A stretch of DNA of 64,000 nucleotides from Granulibacter bethesdensis CGDNIH1 (GCF_000014285.2 NC_008343.2:1142501-1206500), one strand, 5' to 3'. Positions 28,348 through 38,092 are shown, counted from the first letter of the stretch. Notes: generated by a model from the letters alone, not told the origin. A program made the numbers and translations.

Positions 28348-28902
28348 TTACATACGGGGAAGGGAGACGCCCCGTTGTCCCATATATTTGCCTGCCTTGT
28401 CGGCATAGCTGGTCTCGCAGTCGCTGTCGCCGCGTAGAAACAGGAACTGGCAAATGCCTTCGCCTGCGTAAATACGGGCGGGCAGGGGAGTGGTGTTGCT
28501 GATCTCGATCGTGACCTGCCCCTCCCATTCCGGTTCCAGAGGGGTGACGTTCACAATGATCCCGCAGCGTGCATAGGTGGATTTGCCCAGACAGATCACC
28601 AGAACATTACGCGGAATCCGGAAATACTCGACGGTATGGGCCAGTGCAAAGCTGTTAGGGGGGATAATGCAGACCGGGCCTTTGCGATCCACGAAGCTGG
28701 CCGGGCTGAACGCCTTGGGATCAACGACGGCTGAATCCACATTGGTGAAGATTTTGAACTCATCCGCTACACGGGCATCATAGCCGTAGCTGGACAGGCC
28801 ATAGCTGATCACGCCGTCACGCTTCTGCGTTTCGACGAACGGCTCGATCATGCCGTGACCGGTCGCCATCTGACGAATCCAGTGATCGGGCATTATGGAC
28901 AT
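28348..28902 (-). CDS. dcd: dCTP deaminase
   Basis: Dcd turns dCTP into dUTP to supply thymidylate synthesis. The 184 residues include [25 protein letters not shown] and the catalytic glutamate region [17 protein letters not shown]. The C-terminal [12 protein letters not shown] is the usual end. It precedes murA on the same strand by 78 nt. Confidence 0.97.
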   Translation of the reverse strand: MSIMPDHWIRQMATGHGMIEPFVETQKRDGVISYGLSSYGYDARVADEFKIFTNVDSAVVDPKAFSPASFVDRKGPVCIIPPNSFALAHTVEYFRIPRNVLVICLGKSTYARCGIIVNVTPLEPEWEGQVTIEISNTTPLPARIYAGEGICQFLFLRGDSDCETSYADKAGKYMGQRGVSLPRM

Positions 28903-28939
28903 GGCGATGAACTCCCCGCACGCATCGTCGGGGTCTATC

Positions 28940-29170
28940 TCACCCGCGTTGCGGGGACAACAGGGGGCTTTCTTCGGATGTCTCGCCGGGCGCCGTTACA
29001 GCAGTCGTGAGGGAGGGGGAAGCAGCCTGACGGGCGCGTTGCTGGGCCTTGCGGCGCAGAAGATTGGCACGAAGAGCCTCTGCCTCCCGCGCGCGTCTTT
29101 GGGCAGAGGGTTCGGGTGGGCGTGCGGAAGCGCCTTCACGGTCATCGGGGTGATGCTCACGCTCGGTCAT
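28940..29170 (-). CDS. small basic hypothetical protein
   Basis: The 76-residue product starts [10 protein letters not shown] and has a charged helical middle, [24 protein letters not shown] (shown by its pieces RRAREAEAL and [10 protein letters not shown]). Proteins of this shape are common as uncharacterised genes in acetic acid bacteria. The frame continues to 29251, but the ATG at 29170 fits better. It ends 37 nt before dcd, so it may share that transcript. Confidence 0.55.
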   Translation of the reverse strand: MTEREHHPDDREGASARPPEPSAQRRAREAEALRANLLRRKAQQRARQAASPSLTTAVTAPGETSEESPLLSPQRG

Positions 29171-29201
29171 AGCGGGCTTTTTGCGCGGCGTTCTGACAAA
29201 A

Positions 29202-29540
29202 TCAAGGAGTCCAGTCGTCGATATTCGGGATGGTGTCGGAGAGCAGGGCATCCTGTGATGTCATGGCACTCCCCTGATAAGTCTGGAATGAGGTGTTCTG
29301 ATATGGCTTGGCCACAGGGGAGGAAATGCGTACCGGCACCCCGAAGATGCTGAAATCCGGCTCATCATCATCTGTAACGGGGCTCTGCTGGGTGGAGGGG
29401 ATGTTCATCCCTTGCCCTTTTCCATCTGCTGAAATGGACGTGCTGTGCTTTGCGCGTGCCTGCGCGTCAGGCGCTGTGGAAACACCACAGGCCAGAAAGG
29501 TCAGGGCTGCCAGTGCGATGGGAAGACGATGTGCCACCAT
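29202..29540 (-). CDS. hypothetical exported protein
   Basis: The 112-residue protein has a signal peptide to about residue 29 (cleavage near AQARA). The mature part is polar and acidic, with a DDDEPDFSIFGVPVRI stretch. No family is recognised. It lies just upstream of the small basic gene on the same strand. Confidence 0.55.
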   Translation of the reverse strand: MVAHRLPIALAALTFLACGVSTAPDAQARAKHSTSISADGKGQGMNIPSTQQSPVTDDDEPDFSIFGVPVRISSPVAKPYQNTSFQTYQGSAMTSQDALLSDTIPNIDDWTP

Positions 29541-29782
29541 GAGGGGCCTCCGGGGGTGTCTATCTATGTCTGAGTCTTAAATAGTATTGCGGCAGCTACG
29601 TTGCCAATTAAAGGCGCGTAAAACCATAAAAATATATTTTGTTAAAATATGTCAGGTGTTGGCATGACGCTTTACATCAGGCCTGGGCCATGCAGAGGGA
29701 AAGAAAACTATACAGAATAAAACTGTGCCGTTGTCGGAGGATTAATGCCATCCTGCACAAAACATTCCGGAGCATTCTGTCG

Positions 29783-30364
29783 ATGAGCGGTTCCTTTCCT
29801 CCTTCACCATCTTCCGGCCCGGTTTTTTCAGGGCTGTCGCGTGCCGGCTCGGGCATTCTTACTCTGGAAGGTATCCTGTTGCTCATTCTCGGCATCGGAG
29901 CCTTGCTGGTGCCGGTTCTGGCGGGGATATTCACAGCCGGCATGATCGGATGGCTTCTGTTCATCATCGGCGCGATAGGACTGATCAGCACGCTCGCCAG
30001 CCGTCCTCATCTGCATCTGGCAGGGGGGCTTCTGTCCTCGCTGGCTGCAATTCTGGTCGGATTGGTCGTGGTGCTGTTTCCCGCCGGGATGGCTGTAGCC
30101 CTGTCCTGGCTGATCGCGGCATGGCTTATGATGGACGGCGTATCCTCAATCATGATCGCCACGACCGCACGCCAGATCAACGCCGGACGGTGGTGGTGGC
30201 TGGTTATCTCCGGTATTGTCGACTGGGTGCTGGCTTTGATGATTGCTTTCAGTAGTGCGACAACCGGTATTGCACTGGTGGGCACGTTGATCGGGATCGA
30301 TCTGCTGATCGGTGGTGTAGCGATGCTGGGTCTGGCGCATAATCTGCGCGCCGGAACACGCTGA
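29783..30364 (+). CDS. HdeD/DUF308 family membrane protein
   Basis: The 193-residue inner-membrane protein has six hydrophobic segments arranged as in HdeD, a DUF308 protein tied to acid resistance in E. coli. The frame is open to 29639, but the ATG at 29783 (MSGSFPPSPSSG) starts a proper cytoplasmic N-terminus. The surrounding 29,541-29,782 stretch is AT-rich and probably holds its promoter. An acid-stress role would suit an acetic acid bacterium but is not proven. Confidence 0.78.
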   Translation: MSGSFPPSPSSGPVFSGLSRAGSGILTLEGILLLILGIGALLVPVLAGIFTAGMIGWLLFIIGAIGLISTLASRPHLHLAGGLLSSLAAILVGLVVVLFPAGMAVALSWLIAAWLMMDGVSSIMIATTARQINAGRWWWLVISGIVDWVLALMIAFSSATTGIALVGTLIGIDLLIGGVAMLGLAHNLRAGTR

Positions 30365-30381
30365 CGGTCAATGGAGACGGT

Positions 30382-31848
30382 TTATGCTGCGAGCGTATTC
30401 TTGTAAAAACGACCGTCTTTCATGATAATTTTGAAATTCCTGTCTGGATTGGCAATCAGCGTAATGTCTGTAAGCGGATTGCCATCCACCAGCAGAAGAT
30501 CGGCATAGGCTCCTTTTTCCAGCACGCCGATTTTGCCCGGATAAGGGCTGCGTGGCCCGCATAATTGCAGCAATGTGCCATTGGTACCGGTTGCCATGCG
30601 CAGGATGTCAGCATTGCCGTACCAGCGCGTCAGCGTGGTCAGAATGGCACCCTGATTTTTGGTCATGGCCGGATTGAACAGGATATCCGTACCCCATGCG
30701 GTCTTGATTTTATAGTGTCTGGCCAGTTGATATGCGCGATCCGTGCCAGCAAACATGGCAAGCTGTTTGGCGCGATTTTTTGATCCTTCCGGATGGGGAT
30801 TGGCAAATTGATTGTCGAGGAAAGCCTGCAGGCAGAGCCAGACATCTTTTTCCGCCAGCAATCTTGCAGTTGCTTCATCCATCAACTGACCATGCTCGAT
30901 ACAGCGTACGCCGCTATGCACCGCGGTCTGGATCGCGCGGGAGGTGTAGGCATGGACGGTTACATACGTATGCCAGTTCTCGGCGCAGGCAACGGCAGCC
31001 CTGAATTCGGCTTCGGTATACTGGCTGACATCAAGCGGATCATAATGTGATGTCACGCCGCCGCCGGCTGCCAGTTTGATCTGACTGGCACCGAGCATCA
31101 ACTGCTCCCGAACCCGCTTGAGCACCTGATCGACCCCATCGGCGATCATATCGGCGCCCAGCGTTTCGCTGTGGGAGAGGGGGGCTGCCGGCGGGGATGG
31201 TATTTCGTATGGAAAACGGAAATCACCATGGCCGGAGGTCTGTGAAATCATCGCACCGGATGGCCAGATCCGAGGACCTGCATTCAGCCCGCTATCAATA
31301 GCCCGTTTGAGTGCAAAGCTTGGACCGGCCATATCCCTGATGCTGGTGAAGCCTCGCAACAGGGTTCTGTGCGCTTCCTCCGCTGCAATCAGAGTGATGT
31401 AGCCGATATCGGCTGTCATCAACTCGCTCATGGGCAAGGCTGCCATCATGCTGTGCCAATGTGCGTCGATCAGACCCGGCATCAGTGTTCCGCCATGGCC
31501 ATCAATGATCGTGGCTCCGTCCGGTAAGGGGGCGCCTGCCTGCTCGATCGTATCGATCAGATTGTCTTTGACGACAAGTTGCAGCCCTGATTGTAGAGTT
31601 TTGGAAACACCATCGAAAAGCTGGATATTCCTGAACACAACCGGGGCTGCGGGAGGGGCGGGAATCGCGGCTGAGGCTTCTGTCAGGTACAGAGAGGCTC
31701 CGCCCAGTATGGCGGATGCACCGGCCAGAAAAGAGCGGCGAGAGAACTTCGCTTCAACCAGCGCATTGAGCCTGGCAAATCCCGGGCTGTGACAGAGACA
31801 TGGTCCGGTTTCTGCCAGATCGACAGTGTCACATCGACGCATGGCCAT
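30382..31848 (-). CDS. Tat-exported amidohydrolase family protein
   Basis: The 488-residue protein has a twin-arginine signal, FSRRSFLAGASAILGG (about 35-50), and an amidohydrolase barrel. Metal ligands show in LIDAHWHSM, VHAYTSRA, CIEHGQLMD and WGTDILF. It resembles imidazolonepropionase-like and prolidase-type enzymes that hydrolyse amide or ester bonds in the periplasm. The N-terminal 34 residues before the twin arginine are unusually long, so a later start is possible. The substrate is unknown. Confidence 0.85.
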   Translation of the reverse strand: MAMRRCDTVDLAETGPCLCHSPGFARLNALVEAKFSRRSFLAGASAILGGASLYLTEASAAIPAPPAAPVVFRNIQLFDGVSKTLQSGLQLVVKDNLIDTIEQAGAPLPDGATIIDGHGGTLMPGLIDAHWHSMMAALPMSELMTADIGYITLIAAEEAHRTLLRGFTSIRDMAGPSFALKRAIDSGLNAGPRIWPSGAMISQTSGHGDFRFPYEIPSPPAAPLSHSETLGADMIADGVDQVLKRVREQLMLGASQIKLAAGGGVTSHYDPLDVSQYTEAEFRAAVACAENWHTYVTVHAYTSRAIQTAVHSGVRCIEHGQLMDEATARLLAEKDVWLCLQAFLDNQFANPHPEGSKNRAKQLAMFAGTDRAYQLARHYKIKTAWGTDILFNPAMTKNQGAILTTLTRWYGNADILRMATGTNGTLLQLCGPRSPYPGKIGVLEKGAYADLLLVDGNPLTDITLIANPDRNFKIIMKDGRFYKNTLAA

Positions 31849-31983
31849 CTCCGGGCTGATGTGGTCGGCAAGAGTCTCCAGCCAATCCTTAGAACAAAGG
31901 GGAACATATAGTTCCCCTCCGCAAAACAGTCAGAACAACAGAGGCATTTTTGCAGACAGTCGGGGGTTGTTCCCTGTTTCAAC

Positions 31984-32007
31984 CGGGTGCGCAGTCATAC
32001 GCACCCG
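31984..32007 (-). terminator. hairpin after fumC
   Basis: Perfect 8-bp arms CGGGTGCG / CGCACCCG around CAGTCATA lie 22 nt after the fumC stop. No long T-run follows, so termination strength is uncertain. Confidence 0.5.
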
Positions 32008-32028
32008 ACTGAATCAAGGATATCGGAT

Positions 32029-33504
32029 TCAGGCGCCTGCGACGCCTTCACCGACCAGTTTCTGCGGATCGACCACCCGATTGAACGTTGCCTCGTCCAC
32101 TTTGCCGGATTTGAGTGCTGCTTCCCGGAGCGTTGAACCATCAGCATTCGCCGCTTCGGCGATATGGGCCGCATTGTCATAGCCGATGACCGGAGACAAG
32201 GCAGTGACCAGCATCAGCGACTGATCAACGCTCGCGTCGATGCGTGCGCGATTCAGCTCTGTGCCCTCAATGGAGTAAACGCGCATCTTTTCGCACATAT
32301 CGCCGAGGATACGTGCGGAATGCAGTACATTGTTGATGATGATCGGGCGCATGGCATTCAGTTCAAAATTACCCTGACTGCCTGCAAACGCCACCGCATT
32401 GTCTTCGCCGATCACCTGGATGCAGACCATGACCATGGCTTCACACTGGGTGGGATTGACCTTGCCGGGCATGATGGAGGAACCCGGCTCGTTCTGCGGC
32501 AGCAGCAATTCACCCAACCCGCAGCGTGGGCCGGAGGCAAGCCAGCGAATATCATTGGCGATCTTCATCAGCGCGACCGCCAGTCCACGCAGGGCAGCCG
32601 AGGTGGCCACCATTGCATCAAGCGATCCCTGAGCCGAGAACTTGTTCGGCGCGGTGATAAAGGGTTTGCCCGTCAGTTCAGCAATCGTCTGAGCAATATC
32701 ATGCCCGAAGCCCTTCGGCGCATTCAGGCCGGTCCCCACGGCGGTTCCACCGGCAGCCAGCTTGTACAGACCCGCTTTGGAGGCGACGACATTGGCAATG
32801 GCATCCCGCACCTGTTGGGCGTAGCCGGACCATTCCTGACCAACGGTCAGCGGTACGGCATCCTGAAGGTGGGTGCGACCTGTCTTGACCACGTTCATCC
32901 ACTGGCTCGCCTTGGCTTCAAGCGAGGCCGCGAAGGCTTCAGCCTGCGGCAGCAGGACGGTATCCAGTTCCAGTACGGTTGCGATATGCATTGCGGTCGG
33001 GAATGTGTCGTTGGACGACTGGCCCATATTCACATGGTCGTTAGGGTGAACCGGAGCCTGCGCACCCAGCGTGCCCCCCAGAAGCTGGATCGCACGGTTG
33101 GACAGGACTTCATTGACGTTCATGTTCGACTGGGTGCCGGAACCCGTCTGCCAGACATAAAGCGGAAAATTGTCATCCAGCTTACCGGCAATGGTCTCCT
33201 CGGCCGCCTGAATGATGACCTTGGCACGCCAGTCTGCAAGCCGTCCGGCCTTGGTATTCACGATGGCGGCTGCTTTCTTGACGTAACCGTAAGCGTGATA
33301 AACTTCTTTCGGCATTTTATCGTTGCCGATCGAGAAGTGCTTCAGCGACCTCTGTGTCTGGGCACCCCAGTACCGATTTGCCGGGACCATCACGGTACCC
33401 ATGGAATCAAATTCCTGGCGCTCACCGGGGGCATCAAGGCCGATCGGGACGTCTTTATAGACAGGATTCTGGTCAGTATCAGACGAGGAGGGGGGATTGC
33501 TCAT
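32029..33504 (-). CDS. fumC: class II fumarate hydratase
   Basis: FumC hydrates fumarate to malate in the TCA cycle and needs no iron-sulfur cluster. The 491-residue protein includes TGSGTQSNMNVNEV, GRTHLQDAVPLT and the signature GSSIMPGKVNP. An N-terminal extension of about 30 residues comes before MGTVMVPANRYWGAQTQR, where most family members begin. It and mqo nearby give two TCA steps around malate. Confidence 0.96.
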   Translation of the reverse strand: MSNPPSSSDTDQNPVYKDVPIGLDAPGERQEFDSMGTVMVPANRYWGAQTQRSLKHFSIGNDKMPKEVYHAYGYVKKAAAIVNTKAGRLADWRAKVIIQAAEETIAGKLDDNFPLYVWQTGSGTQSNMNVNEVLSNRAIQLLGGTLGAQAPVHPNDHVNMGQSSNDTFPTAMHIATVLELDTVLLPQAEAFAASLEAKASQWMNVVKTGRTHLQDAVPLTVGQEWSGYAQQVRDAIANVVASKAGLYKLAAGGTAVGTGLNAPKGFGHDIAQTIAELTGKPFITAPNKFSAQGSLDAMVATSAALRGLAVALMKIANDIRWLASGPRCGLGELLLPQNEPGSSIMPGKVNPTQCEAMVMVCIQVIGEDNAVAFAGSQGNFELNAMRPIIINNVLHSARILGDMCEKMRVYSIEGTELNRARIDASVDQSLMLVTALSPVIGYDNAAHIAEAANADGSTLREAALKSGKVDEATFNRVVDPQKLVGEGVAGA

Positions 33505-33705
33505 GTCGGTATTTTTTCCCACTGGAAATTAGCGGCCTATCGAGGATGCCATGAAAATATAGTAGCGTAAATTGCTGCATAATCATGGCTTTCTAAAAAG
33601 AAAAATTTATAAAATTCAGCACTCCCTTATCGTCGTACAGGCTTTCCTTGTGCCACTATAGATAAAGTCACGCTCCAAATTATTGTTAACGAAAACTTAC
33701 AGGAT

Positions 33706-35004
33706 ATGCTGGTGGCTATTCACCCTGTCTGGAGAAGAAATAACATTCTGGATGATGGAAACACGGATGCCACAGCATTGGTTGCTGATATTGCGACCAT
33801 CGTGCATACGAATGGTCAGGAAAGCGAAGAGACCATCCAGCTGGTAGCCCGCCTTGGTGCCAGTTTCGGTCAGGTGATGTCAGTCATCCCCCAATGGGGA
33901 TTTCTGTTGCTGCGCAACTCATCGGCTGTAGACAATTTTCATCCGCATATTCTGCCTGCCACGCCTGATGCCGTTGTGATCGACAGGGTTGCTGCAACCA
34001 GTCAGGTGGCTGAGGCCCTGATCGAGGGGCGCGTTGATCCTGAAACCGCCAGGCGACAGCTGGCCAAAGCCAGAAACCTGCCGGTTTCTCCAGATCATTT
34101 TTTTGCGCTCGCTTGTGCCATTGGGGCCGCCGCGCTTTCCGTTACATTCGGTATATCTCATCTCCTTTCTATTATTCTGACGGGCTTGAGCGCAGGAACA
34201 GGGGCTTATCTGCGCCGTTTTATTGCCCGGGCAGGGGGAAATGGGCTGGTGCAGAGTTTTTGCGCAGCCCTGCTGGCTGGCGTGATCGGTGCTGTTGCAA
34301 CACGACTGAATCTGAGTTCAGAACTACGTCTGATCGCGGTATGTCCATGTATGGTGCTGGTTCCCGGACCGTTTCTTCTCAACGGAACACTCGACCTGCT
34401 GGGTAACCGGATGCCCCTTGGCATAGCGAGGCTGAGTTTCGCCGGGATGATTTTGCTGGCCATCAGTGCCGGGCTGCTGACCGGATTGTTCCTGTGTGGC
34501 GTCACCTTGCCCCCTATGCCTGCCAGCCGGGAAGTGGCCCTGTGGATAACCGCTTTGGCAGGAGGAGTCGCAGCGGCCTGCTACAGTATATTTTTCTCAA
34601 TGCCTCTTCGTCTGCTGGGCTGGCCCATCATTACAGCAATTGCGGCAGACACTGCCCGCTGGATCGCAATGGCCCTGTTCGGGGCCGGGCCAGTCATTGG
34701 CGCCAGCGTGGCGGGATTTGTGGCCTCCATTGTGTTGATGCCGGTTGCCAGACGCCATCATATTCCGTTTGCCGGAATTGGTTTTGCATCGGTGGTGTCA
34801 CTTATGCCGGGTGTTTTTGTGTTCCGTATGTTTGCAGGGCTTTTGGCTTTGCAGCATGCTTCTTCCGCAGACATGACCACCCTGCTGGAGGGAACGCTCA
34901 CGGATGGGCTGACGGCGTTTCTGGTGGTTGCTGCGATGACCGTTGCAATCGTGGTGCCGAAACACACCTATGACGCATACAGGGCACGGCACATTGCGGG
35001 ATGA
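33706..35004 (+). CDS. ThrE-type threonine/serine exporter family protein
   Basis: The 432-residue membrane protein joins both halves of the ThrE family. The N-terminal cytoplasmic domain and first helices match DUF1212 (GASFGQVMSVIPQWGFLL). The C-terminal half has about five helices (GFASVVSLMPGVFVFRMFAGL) like DUF3815. Around ten hydrophobic segments are visible. It likely exports small amino acids; the substrate is inferred. It is divergent from fumC. Confidence 0.82.
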   Translation: MLVAIHPVWRRNNILDDGNTDATALVADIATIVHTNGQESEETIQLVARLGASFGQVMSVIPQWGFLLLRNSSAVDNFHPHILPATPDAVVIDRVAATSQVAEALIEGRVDPETARRQLAKARNLPVSPDHFFALACAIGAAALSVTFGISHLLSIILTGLSAGTGAYLRRFIARAGGNGLVQSFCAALLAGVIGAVATRLNLSSELRLIAVCPCMVLVPGPFLLNGTLDLLGNRMPLGIARLSFAGMILLAISAGLLTGLFLCGVTLPPMPASREVALWITALAGGVAAACYSIFFSMPLRLLGWPIITAIAADTARWIAMALFGAGPVIGASVAGFVASIVLMPVARRHHIPFAGIGFASVVSLMPGVFVFRMFAGLLALQHASSADMTTLLEGTLTDGLTAFLVVAAMTVAIVVPKHTYDAYRARHIAG

Positions 35005-35085
35005 CCGACTGCGTTTTTGTTCAAATGTTGTGTCGTGCGACTTTGATTTTTATCCATTTTGTAAGCAGCTAAGTGAGGCAGCGAT

Positions 35086-35490
35086 ATGATCCGATGCGTC
35101 AGAATGTGGACCGGCCCGGATGGCAATTCACTCTTCGAGGAAGGAGTCATCACCCTCAAGGAGGGCGCGCGCGGTGACTTTGTGGGGCTTCCGATCAAGA
35201 CTCAATATATCTCCTTTCAGGAGACAAAATCCGGTGGATCCTATGAGTGGCATCAGGATCCGGTGCCGCGTTTCGTGATCACTCTTTCCGGGACGCTTGA
35301 ATTTGAAACCAAATCCGGTGCGACCTTCACCATACGCCCGGGCGATATTCTGCTGGCGCAGGATAACAGCGGCTCTGGCCATAAATGGCGGCTGATCGGA
35401 GATGATCCCTGGCGCCGGGCTTATGTGGTTTATGAAGAGTCGGAAGATCTCCGTTTCACTCCCGTGCCTCACAAGGAATCGGCTGAATGA
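35086..35490 (+). CDS. cupin-fold protein upstream of mqo
   Basis: The 134-residue protein is a single cupin domain with beta-barrel motifs EWHQDPVPRFVITLSG and FTIRPGDILLAQDNSGSGHKW. The histidine pair (EWH, GSGHK) could hold a metal. It overlaps mqo by 4 nt (ATGA), so the two are translationally coupled. The function is unknown; a link to malate oxidation is suggested by the overlap alone. Confidence 0.8.
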   Translation: MIRCVRMWTGPDGNSLFEEGVITLKEGARGDFVGLPIKTQYISFQETKSGGSYEWHQDPVPRFVITLSGTLEFETKSGATFTIRPGDILLAQDNSGSGHKWRLIGDDPWRRAYVVYEESEDLRFTPVPHKESAE

Positions 35491-36983
35491 CCAGCTCTGC
35501 CAATTTACGTCCTGATATTGTCCTGATCGGCGCCGGTATCATGGGTGCAACCTTCGGCACCCTGCTGAAGGAACTCAACCCGTCCTACAGCATGATGATG
35601 TTCGAGCGCCTCAGTGATTGCGGGCAGGAAAGCTCGCAATCATGGAACAATGCAGGTACGGGGCATGCGGCCAATTGCGAGCTGAATTATACGCCTCAGC
35701 GCCCTGACGGTACGGTGGAAATTACCCAGGCTCTCAGGGTCAATACAGAGTTCGATCTGTCGCGCCAGCTTTGGTCCTATCTGGTGACGAAGGGAGCCAT
35801 TCCTGATCCCCAGTCCTTTATCCATCCGTGCCCGCATATGAGCATGGTGTGGGGCGCTGAAAACGTCGCTTTTCTCAAGGCGCGTTTTCAGGCGATGTCC
35901 GCCCACCATTGCTATCATGGCATGGAGTATACGGAGGATGGGGCACAGATCGAAAAATGGGCTCCCTTGACCATGGAGGGGCGTGATCCCGCCGAGCCTG
36001 TTGCGGCAACGCGTATTATTACCGGCACCGATGTGGATTACGGCTCCCTGACTCATCTGCTTGTTGCTCATCTCAAGGCGCAGCCTGACTTCGACCTTCA
36101 TTATAATACCGAGGTAGAGGGACTGGATCGGGAGCCGGATGGGCGCTGGCGTGTCACCTTCAAGGATGTCAATAGCGGGGAACGTCATTCTGTTTCCGCC
36201 GGCTTCGTCTTTATCGGTGCTGGCGGGGCTTCGATCGATCTGCTGCAAAAGTCGAATATTCCCGAAGGAAAGGGATATGGAGGCTTCCCGGTCAGCGGTA
36301 TCTGGCTGCGTTGCGATGTGGATGCGGTCACACAGCGTCATCATGCCAAAGTGTATGGCAAGGCTTCCAGTGGTTCCCCGCCTATGTCGGTGCCGCATCT
36401 GGATACGCGCGTGATCGACGGCAAGACGTCTTTGCTGTTCGGGCCTTATGCGGGTTTCTCTACAAAGTTCCTGAAGCATGGATCGCTGACCGATCTGTTT
36501 GGCTCGATTACCCTTCATAATATCGGACCTTTGCTCGATGTTGGTCGACATAACATAGAGCTCACTGAGTATTTGATTGCGCAGGTTCTGCAGACGCATC
36601 ATCATCAGTTTGAAATGCTCAAGGCCTTCTTCCCGAATGCGAAACGGGCGGACTGGAAAGAGGCCGTCGCCGGACAGCGTGTGCAGGTGATCAAGCCTTA
36701 TCCGGATGGCGGTGGCTTTCTGGAGTTCGGCACCGAAATCGTGCCTGCGGCGGATCATTCACTGGTGGCTCTGCTGGGAGCATCCCCAGGCGCCTCCACG
36801 GCGGCGGCTATTGCGCTGGAGGTGCTGGAAGCCTGCTTTGCGGACCGCCTGACCGATGATGCGTGGCTACCGGCCCTCAAGCGGATTATTCCGACCTACG
36901 GGATCGACCTGCGTGAGGATGCTGAAGCCTGTCGTGCCAGCCGGGCTGCAACGGCTTCTGTTCTGAATATCGATAACATCTGA
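35487..36983 (+). CDS. mqo: malate:quinone oxidoreductase
   Basis: Mqo oxidises malate to oxaloacetate at the membrane and passes electrons to quinone, via FAD. The 498-residue protein has the FAD fold IGAGIMGATFGTLL at the start, SQSWNNAGTGHAANCELNYT, and FGPYAGFSTKFLK. Acetic acid bacteria rely on Mqo and periplasmic dehydrogenases, so it fits the proposed host. It is the last clear core gene before the accessory region. Confidence 0.95.
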   Translation: MTSSANLRPDIVLIGAGIMGATFGTLLKELNPSYSMMMFERLSDCGQESSQSWNNAGTGHAANCELNYTPQRPDGTVEITQALRVNTEFDLSRQLWSYLVTKGAIPDPQSFIHPCPHMSMVWGAENVAFLKARFQAMSAHHCYHGMEYTEDGAQIEKWAPLTMEGRDPAEPVAATRIITGTDVDYGSLTHLLVAHLKAQPDFDLHYNTEVEGLDREPDGRWRVTFKDVNSGERHSVSAGFVFIGAGGASIDLLQKSNIPEGKGYGGFPVSGIWLRCDVDAVTQRHHAKVYGKASSGSPPMSVPHLDTRVIDGKTSLLFGPYAGFSTKFLKHGSLTDLFGSITLHNIGPLLDVGRHNIELTEYLIAQVLQTHHHQFEMLKAFFPNAKRADWKEAVAGQRVQVIKPYPDGGGFLEFGTEIVPAADHSLVALLGASPGASTAAAIALEVLEACFADRLTDDAWLPALKRIIPTYGIDLREDAEACRASRAATASVLNIDNI

Positions 36984-36991
36984 TATGGCTG

Positions 36992-37023
36992 CCCCGGATA
37001 AACCAATTCCTGTTTGTCCGGGG
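36992..37023 (+). terminator. hairpin after mqo
   Basis: A 12-bp stem CCCCGGATAAAC / GTTTGTCCGGGG (one T-G pair) with an 8-nt loop lies 8 nt past the mqo stop. It is a strong RNA hairpin but has no T-run. Confidence 0.65.
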
Positions 37024-37251
37024 TATGTCTGTTGGATTGCGGCCAATCGCGCTGATCGAGATGCTGCGGCCAGCAAATTCTTTGCGCGCTGATACGCCCA
37101 AGTCCCCTGATCGAGTCCTTTGTACCTGCACAGCCCACATAAAACGGTTTGTAGACATCCGACCGGAACGTCGTGCACCCCGGAAGCCCAGGAAGCGATG
37201 GCGGGCCGCGCCAGACCCGGATGAGCACTATGTCTACGCTATAGCCCTCTA
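37024..37251. other. unassigned junction sequence between mqo and the first IS
   Basis: This 228-bp stretch lies between the mqo hairpin and the left end of the IS5-family element. An open frame of 75 residues on the plus strand (37025-37252) has no recognisable family and reads into the IS edge, so I do not call it a gene. It may contain the remains of the island's left boundary, but no copy of the tRNA-Ser 3' end was found in it. Confidence 0.4.
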
Positions 37252-38092
37252 GGGCCTGTTAGCGCCTGAAGTAGGCTCTATGTCGCTGACTTTTCCGAAC
37301 AGGAGAAGCGTGCAGATGCTGAGCGACGAGCAATGGGCTGACTTGGAACCGCTGATCGAGGTGTGCCGCCCGCATGCCAAGGTGCCGAGCCCGCACATGC
37401 GGCGGACGATCGACGCGATCCTGTTGCGTCATCAGAACGGGGCGAAGTGGCGGTCTCTGCCGGCGGAGTTCGGCCCGTGGTGGATGGCGGCTCAGACCTT
37501 CATCCGCTGGGCGCGACTCGGCGTTTGGGAGAAGCTTCTAGCTCTGGTTCAAGAACGCGGCGTCAGGCTGGGCATGGTGTTCCTGGACGACACCAACGTC
37601 CGAGCGCATCAGAAGGCAGCCGGTGCCAGCCGAAAGGGGGATCTGCATCGGGCCGAGACGGCCGTGAAGCGCTTGGCCGATCTCGTGGCGGCTATGGCAC
37701 CAAGGCCTGCGTGATGGCCGACGGTGCAGGGCGCGCCATCGCCTTCCGCCTCGCACCTGGCCAGGCCCATGAACTGCCGAACGCCGCCCCGCTCCTCGAC
37801 CGCCTGCCGGGCATGCCCAAATGGGTCGTGGCCGACCGCGGCTACACCAGCCATGCCTTCCGCCAGCACATCTGGGACATGGGCGCTCGTCCTGCGATCC
37901 CGCCGCTTCGCCACGAGGCGACCGTCGCCTGCCCGGACTGGATCTACAACAACCGCAACAGGGTCGAGCGCCTTTGGGCTCGGCTGAAGGAATGGCGCGC
38001 CGTTGCCACCCGCTACGAGAAAACCGCCGTCAGTTTCCTCGGCGTCCTCTGCCTTGCCGCAGCGCTCGATTGGATCAAGCGCTAACAGGCCC
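37252..38092 (+). mobile_element. IS5-family (IS427-like) insertion sequence, 841 bp
   Basis: Perfect terminal inverted repeats GGGCCTGTTAGCGC (37252-37265) and GCGCTAACAGGCCC (38079-38092) bound the element. The flanks show the target duplication TA (37250-37251 and 38093-38094), which is expected for this group. It carries one transposase split over two frames. The complete ends suggest a recent insertion. Confidence 0.9.
37316..38085 (+). CDS. IS5-family transposase, two frames joined by a probable -1 frameshift
   Basis: The N-terminal frame starts MLSDEQWADLEPLIEVCRP at 37316 and carries the first catalytic aspartate in FLDDTNVRAHQKAAG. The C-terminal frame runs to 38085 and holds VVADRGYTSHAF (second Asp) and NRNRVERLWARLKEW (Glu). 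The two join if the ribosome slips back by one base at the AAAGGGGG run (37633-37640), after which the sequence reads GREALGRSRGGYGTKACVMADG (in pieces GREALGRSRGG and YGTKACVMADG), as in related transposases. If slippage does not occur, the gene is broken. Confidence 0.82.

Noticed and set aside
32164-33570. Plus-strand frame of 468 codons opposite fumC
   Set aside because: It covers fumC exactly on the opposite strand, and its product has no recognised domain.
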